This document shows positions 60,060 to 64,000 of a stretch of DNA of 64,000 nt, in pieces. Location of the stretch: NCBI GenBank assembly GCA_019244165.1, contig JAFATA010000005.1, forward strand, positions 1-64,000, given 5' to 3'. The notes under the pieces are model-generated. The model saw only the letters and a list, made by a program, of their open reading frames with translations, searched no databases and had not been told where the DNA came from. Position 1 is the first letter of the stretch; each line of letters starts with the position of its first letter. Source of the DNA: Pseudonocardiales bacterium (GTDB taxonomy: Bacteria; Actinomycetota; Actinomycetes; Mycobacteriales; Pseudonocardiaceae). Both the position numbers and the translations under genes were made by a program.

Positions 60060-61359
60060 ATGCCGAGGGTATACCCAGTGCGTACGGTGCTGGTGCAGCG
60101 TATCCGAGAACGCCGACTTAACTTTGAAGAATTCTGCGAGCAGTTGGAAGTATTCGCCCGAGAGAATAACGAAGTCGGTACACTCAGCACTCGACACGTG
60201 CAAAGACTTGCCGCCGGCAGGTCGACATCGGAGCAGTTGCGTCCCGCTACCGCGCGCCTTTTGGAAAGGTTTTTTTGAATCGCCGATTGACGAGTTGTTA
60301 GCGTCACCGGAAAATACTCCACACAAGCAGGCCGAGTCGTCAGTACAGACTAGCGAGTTGTCCACACGGGAGTCTGACCTGCTGATCCAAGTCGACCGAA
60401 CGCGTCACATGATGGATCGGGCCATTGCAGAACGCTCGGTCACTCCATCGCAGGTCGACAAAATTGATCAGATGGTCAGGCTGCACGCGCAAGCTTGCGT
60501 GACAATGCCGCCATTGGTCATGCTTCGTCGGTTGGTCGCAGATTTCGACGAACTCCAACGGCTGGTCTCACAAGTGCAAGCTCCGACGACTCTCGTTCGC
60601 CTCTATGCGTGTAGCGCGCGGGTCGGCGCCCTTGTTGCGGATGAACTGATGGTACTTGGCCAGACGCACCGTGCTTGGTCATGGCACCAATCCGCGATCG
60701 TTGCCGCTGACGAGACCAGACTGCCCGAACTCGGCCTACAGGTTCGTTCGTTGGGAATCTTGATACCCCTGTATTCTGGCGATTCTCGCGAGGCGTTGAG
60801 TATGGCCGTTGAAGCATGCAACCTGAGCGGTTCCGTTGTTAAGAAAAGTTCGCCGGCTTACGCGCTGGCCGCCACCTTGAAAGCGCTTATTCTGGCTCAG
60901 CTCGGTTCCATCGACGAGCGCAGAGCGGCTTTGGATGAGTCCGGAGAATCATTCGTCCGACTCGACCATGCAGGCAAGATTGATTCCGTTTTTGGTTTCT
61001 CAGAACGCCGCTGGCGCTTCTATCGGGCACGGACTTTTGCCGAGCTTGGCAAGTTTGACGAAGCCTGGCAAGCACAAGACTGCGCATTAGAACTGTACCC
61101 GACCGATGTGGTGGGTGATCCCACCATAATCCGACTGGATCGCGCTCTTTGTCTGGTACGAAGGAATGAGATCGACGCGGGATGCGAGTTGGCCGCCGAC
61201 ACCTTGTCAAGCCTGCCACCAGAACACTGCGCTTCGATATTTCTCGGGCACGGCAAAAAGATCCTCACTGCCGTGCCCGAGAAACATTCTAACCGTCGAT
61301 CGGTCAGCCAGTATCGGGCGGCAATAGCTGAGTCCTGCCAAATCATTGGCGCGATGTGA
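60060..61359 (+). pseudogene. XRE-TPR regulator split by a T7 run
   Basis: From ATG 60060 (after GGGAGGT) the frame encodes an XRE-like N-terminus (VLVQRIRERRLNFEEFCEQLEVFARENN, TLSTRHVQRLAAGR) and stops at ERFF. Removing one T from the seven T near 60270-60276 gives ERFFESPIDELLASPEN and a continuous 430-residue protein with TPR-like helices (LVRLYACSARVGALVADELMVLGQTHRAWSWHQSAI, FAELGKFDEAWQAQDCAL) to 61359. The break may be a true mutation, a sequencing slip or a slippage site. The gene is AT-richer than the backbone. Confidence 0.7.
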
Positions 61360-61364
61360 AGTGT

Positions 61365-61661
61365 CTAGCGTTCCGCTAGATACCCCTCAAGATTCTCCAC
61401 CTTCACAGTGAGACCATTGGTGACACCTGCCCTGATATCGGCCTTTAGTACGACGCTGACTCGATTAGTCTTCTGCGCCACGACTTGCACCGCCTCTTTT
61501 ACAACGGCCATTACTTCGTCCCATTCACCTTCAATACTGGTGAACATCGCGTCGGTGTGGTTGGGCAGGCCGCTTGCCCGAACAACTCGCACCGCATCGG
61601 CTACCAGTTCTCCGACATCTTCACCAACGCCAAGCGGGGTAACAGAGAAAGCAACAATCAT
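61365..61661 (-). CDS. MTH1187-family thiamine-binding protein
   Basis: The 98-residue product starts [24 protein letters not shown] and contains [20 protein letters not shown]-like sequence ([15 protein letters not shown]) and a short ferredoxin-like fold ending LKADIRAG. Members of this family (YqgV/MTH1187) bind thiamine. ATG 61661 opens the conserved core; the frame extends to 61691 without support. It is convergent with the XRE gene, with ends 6 bp apart. Confidence 0.82.
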   Translation of the reverse strand: MIVAFSVTPLGVGEDVGELVADAVRVVRASGLPNHTDAMFTSIEGEWDEVMAVVKEAVQVVAQKTNRVSVVLKADIRAGVTNGLTVKVENLEGYLAER

Positions 61662-61691
61662 GACCGACGCCTTTCCGCCACAGTGACTCAC

Positions 61692-62475
61692 CTAACACCA
61701 TAGAACGCCTACGAACCTGACCGAGCTTCACCTTCTGCAGCCCGTGCTGAGCGCAATACGCGAGGACCGCACTGGTCACGGCGACGAGTTTGGACCTCAC
61801 CGAGGCGATGAGGCGGCGACAACTGTGGGTTGCACGAGGGCACTCCGAGGGGTCAGCCCGCTAGGTCTAAGGACATCCTTCAGCACGTCCGGCCAGCGTG
61901 TCAGCTCACGACGAGAGCACCGAGGCCCTCGCGCGAGCAGTCGGTCAGGCGTGATGTAACGCCACGGGAGGATACGCGTCCAGGGATAAGCGAGTTCGGG
62001 AGACGTGCTGGTTTCGCGTCATCCGCTCATCGGTAGATGAGGATGCCCGGAACGACTCGTTGAACGGGCACGCGACGGGGCTCAAGTACGACGCATCCGG
62101 CTACTTGCCGTGCCTGGCCCACAGTCAGAGAGCCACGCACGAAGCCAACTTCCTCACGCCCCACGCCGACAACCCTCACTAAACAGCAAAACCGCAGCTC
62201 AGCCTCCATACAGGGGGTTCAGATGCTTCAAGGCGGTGGACCTAACGCTTCAGCATACGAGCCACACTGTGCCGGTTGAAGGACTGGAGATCATGATCCG
62301 CCCAGTCGGTACTCGGCGTCTGGTGGGGGGTGGTTCTTGATGAGCCCACTCGATCATCACCGCTGTAGATGATGAGCCAGCACTGCTTGCAATGAGTATA
62401 GAATCGACTTGGCGAAGCCATTGTGGTTCGCGTACTATCTTGTCAGAGCTGTCTGCAACCTTGGGAGATGTTACG
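61692..62475. other. Intergenic region without a recognisable gene
   Basis: Several short frames cross this stretch (for example 62027-62209 minus, GFVRGSLTVGQARQVAGC) but none has a family match, ribosome site or consistent codon bias. Composition falls from GC-rich to AT-rich toward the nuclease gene. It may be remains of decayed genes. Confidence 0.5.
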
Positions 62476-63669
62476 GTGCCAACGGCGTGGGAGAGGGAGC
62501 AAGAGTTTAATGCAACCCATGCAGAGTGGAAGCGCCTTGAAAGAGAACGTAAAAAGCAGATAAAGCAGCTTACTGACCGTGATAAAAAGTATCAACAAGC
62601 GGTCAGTGAGACACAAAGGCAACACCTGCGCATGGATGAGCTTGCGGCAGACGCGGCAACGGGCAAGCAGTACGCAGTAGAGGACTACGTTCGCTATGCG
62701 TTAGAAACAGGAACGCATCCACGAGGCTTTGTAGTCAAGTTTGGACTCAGGTATCTTCCTAGCCGAAAAAATCTGCTCATTGAGTGCAAGTTCCCGCTCG
62801 CACGAGATATTATCCCCCCCGAGGCTAGTTGGCGTTATATCAAGACTCGCGATGCTATCGAGTCAAAACCGAGGAGCGCCGCCGATACGGATAAAATTTA
62901 TAAATCTGCACTCGCACAGGTGACGTTGCGGACGATCTATGAAATATTCACTATCGACGTCTTTGATCATATTGAAGTAGTTAGCTTCAAGGGCGTCGTT
63001 AATGACGTTGATCCATCGACGGGACGCGCCACTGAATATTTACTTACTTCTCTTCGAGCTGATCGAGAAGAGTTCCTTGATCGAGACTTCTCTAGCCCTC
63101 GGTTAAATTCAATCAAAGCCCTACAGAGCCTTCGAGCAAACTTCTCTTCTGCGCCGACCGAACTACAGCCCATACCTGCGGTTGTGGAATTCGATGTAAA
63201 TGACCCTCGCTTCATCGAAGAGCAGGACATCGTTTCTAGCCTTAGTGAAGCCACTAACCTTGTAGACCTAACTCCGGTCGCCTTTGAACACCTGATTACC
63301 AATCTGTTCAATAGAATGGGTTTCGAAGCATATCCTACACAAAGATGGAAGGATGGCGGAATTGACTGTATTGCCTACTACAAAAAAGAGCCTGTCGCTG
63401 GCGGAAAATATGTTATTCAAGCGAAATGTTGGACTCGGCCTGTACAAGTCGATGCAGTCAGGGACCTCTTTGGGGCAATGGATCATGAACGCGCAAACAA
63501 GGGTATCCTGGTCACGACCTCAAGATTTGCTCCAGCCTGCTACAAGTTTGCTGACGGCAAGCCGCTCCAGCTAATTGATGGCAGCAATCTACTTGCCTTG
63601 ATTGAGAAGCACACCGACCTTAAGGTCCGGATCGTGATGCCACCAGGTAAGTCTAGTTCCGCTAAATGA
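62476..63669 (+). CDS. Mrr-type restriction endonuclease (candidate type IV or lone nuclease)
   Basis: The 397-residue product has an N-terminal coiled coil (FNATHAEWKRLERERKKQIKQLTDRDKK), a middle region of unknown fold and a C-terminal Mrr-cat nuclease. LTPVAFEHLITNLFNRMGF is followed by KDGGIDCIAY (Asp near 297) and YVIQAKC (Q-x-K near 315-317), the PD-(D/E)xK core. VDAVRDLFGAMDHERANKGILVTTSRF is the typical Mrr tail. GTG 62476 follows GGGAGATG; ATG 62392 is an alternative. The gene is clearly AT-richer than the window average, a sign of recent transfer. Mrr enzymes cut modified foreign DNA. Confidence 0.85.
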   Translation: MPTAWEREQEFNATHAEWKRLERERKKQIKQLTDRDKKYQQAVSETQRQHLRMDELAADAATGKQYAVEDYVRYALETGTHPRGFVVKFGLRYLPSRKNLLIECKFPLARDIIPPEASWRYIKTRDAIESKPRSAADTDKIYKSALAQVTLRTIYEIFTIDVFDHIEVVSFKGVVNDVDPSTGRATEYLLTSLRADREEFLDRDFSSPRLNSIKALQSLRANFSSAPTELQPIPAVVEFDVNDPRFIEEQDIVSSLSEATNLVDLTPVAFEHLITNLFNRMGFEAYPTQRWKDGGIDCIAYYKKEPVAGGKYVIQAKCWTRPVQVDAVRDLFGAMDHERANKGILVTTSRFAPACYKFADGKPLQLIDGSNLLALIEKHTDLKVRIVMPPGKSSSAK

Positions 63670-63921
63670 GCAATAATTTGCCGGACGTGAAACTACGGCG
63701 TCATGCGCCCCGAGAGAGCGATGTAGTCTTGTTCAACTTTGTCATCAAATGGCGTCGTAAGCCGTAGACGGCAGGCATCATGAACAATCACCGGCTCCCA
63801 TAATCACGCCTTTGGCGTATCGACATGGAAAATGCCTTTCATCTGTACCATCCTGTCAGGGCCAGGTACGACAGGCTTGTGACATATGTGACAGTTTCAG
63901 TCCATGGGAGGTGACGACCCG

Positions 63922-64000
63922 GTGCGGCGACGCCAACTGCTGGCTAACCTGGTCGGCGTTACGGGTGCTGAGGTGCTCAGGGCACCTGACCAGGCATCCA
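63922..64000 (+). CDS. Partial gene leaving the right edge
   Basis: GTG 63922 (after GGGAGGTG) begins RRRQLLANLVGVTGAEVLRAP, a twin-Arg-like or helical N-terminus also found in XRE-TPR regulators of this phylum. ATG 63904 in the same frame is possible. Too little is present to name it. The 250 bp before it hold no gene. Confidence 0.4.
   Translation, partial: MRRRQLLANLVGVTGAEVLRAPDQAS

Overview
The window is high-GC actinobacterial DNA. Several features fit Pseudonocardiales (the group of Amycolatopsis and Saccharopolyspora): XRE regulators with TPR tails, GntR/HutC regulators, WhiB and SsgA-like proteins, a zinc-finger-free topoisomerase I and DUF3558 lipoproteins. The genus cannot be fixed from sequence alone. 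The right part is a conserved chromosomal backbone: tRNA-Thr(CGT), DNA polymerase III delta', topA, the H+-pyrophosphatase hppA and an MrfA/Hrq1-type helicase. Most of the left and middle is accessory DNA with many broken genes.

1-9.4 kb holds decayed genes (DJ-1/PfpI, HtrA-like protease) around an HdeD-like membrane protein, Lon and a GreA-like factor, then an intact IS4-family insertion with an 8-bp target duplication. Next comes a dying lanthipeptide locus: a frameshifted XRE-TPR regulator, an apparently intact 64-residue FxLD-type precursor and a shattered lantibiotic dehydratase, cut off by a sugar MFS transporter.

10.9-20.1 kb is a pile-up of integrative-element ends. A 0.56-kb block (resolvase-like gene plus zinc-ribbon gene) occurs twice in direct orientation, and four integrase copies or pieces are seen between 11.6 and 20.0 kb. 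One integrase has its catalytic Tyr changed to Cys. Between the pieces sits cargo: a coupled SNF2 helicase and zinc-protein pair, an antitoxin with a dead RelE-like toxin, and an XRE-TPR regulator.

20.0-46.5 kb is a 26.4-kb integrative element of the actinomycete AICE/ICE kind. It is bounded by a perfect 58-bp direct repeat that includes the 3' half of tRNA-Thr(CGT). It carries an intact tyrosine integrase, an FtsK/TraB-type DNA translocase, membrane proteins, a long run of start/stop-overlapping minus-strand genes (ECF sigma factor, WhiB, SsgA-like, DUF2637-like, several zinc-ribbon microproteins), three GntR regulators with related operator-like palindromes, an XRE-ImmA/IrrE pair, a DUF4062-NB-ARC-TPR protein and several clusters of short DNA repeats that could be replication or transfer sites. 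A worn third copy of the tRNA end at 17.4 kb shows that more than one element has entered this site.

46.5-64 kb is mostly the conserved backbone. Right of about 59 kb it becomes accessory again: a toxin-like pair, an XRE-TPR gene broken in a T7 run, a thiamine-binding MTH1187-family protein and an AT-richer Mrr-type nuclease.
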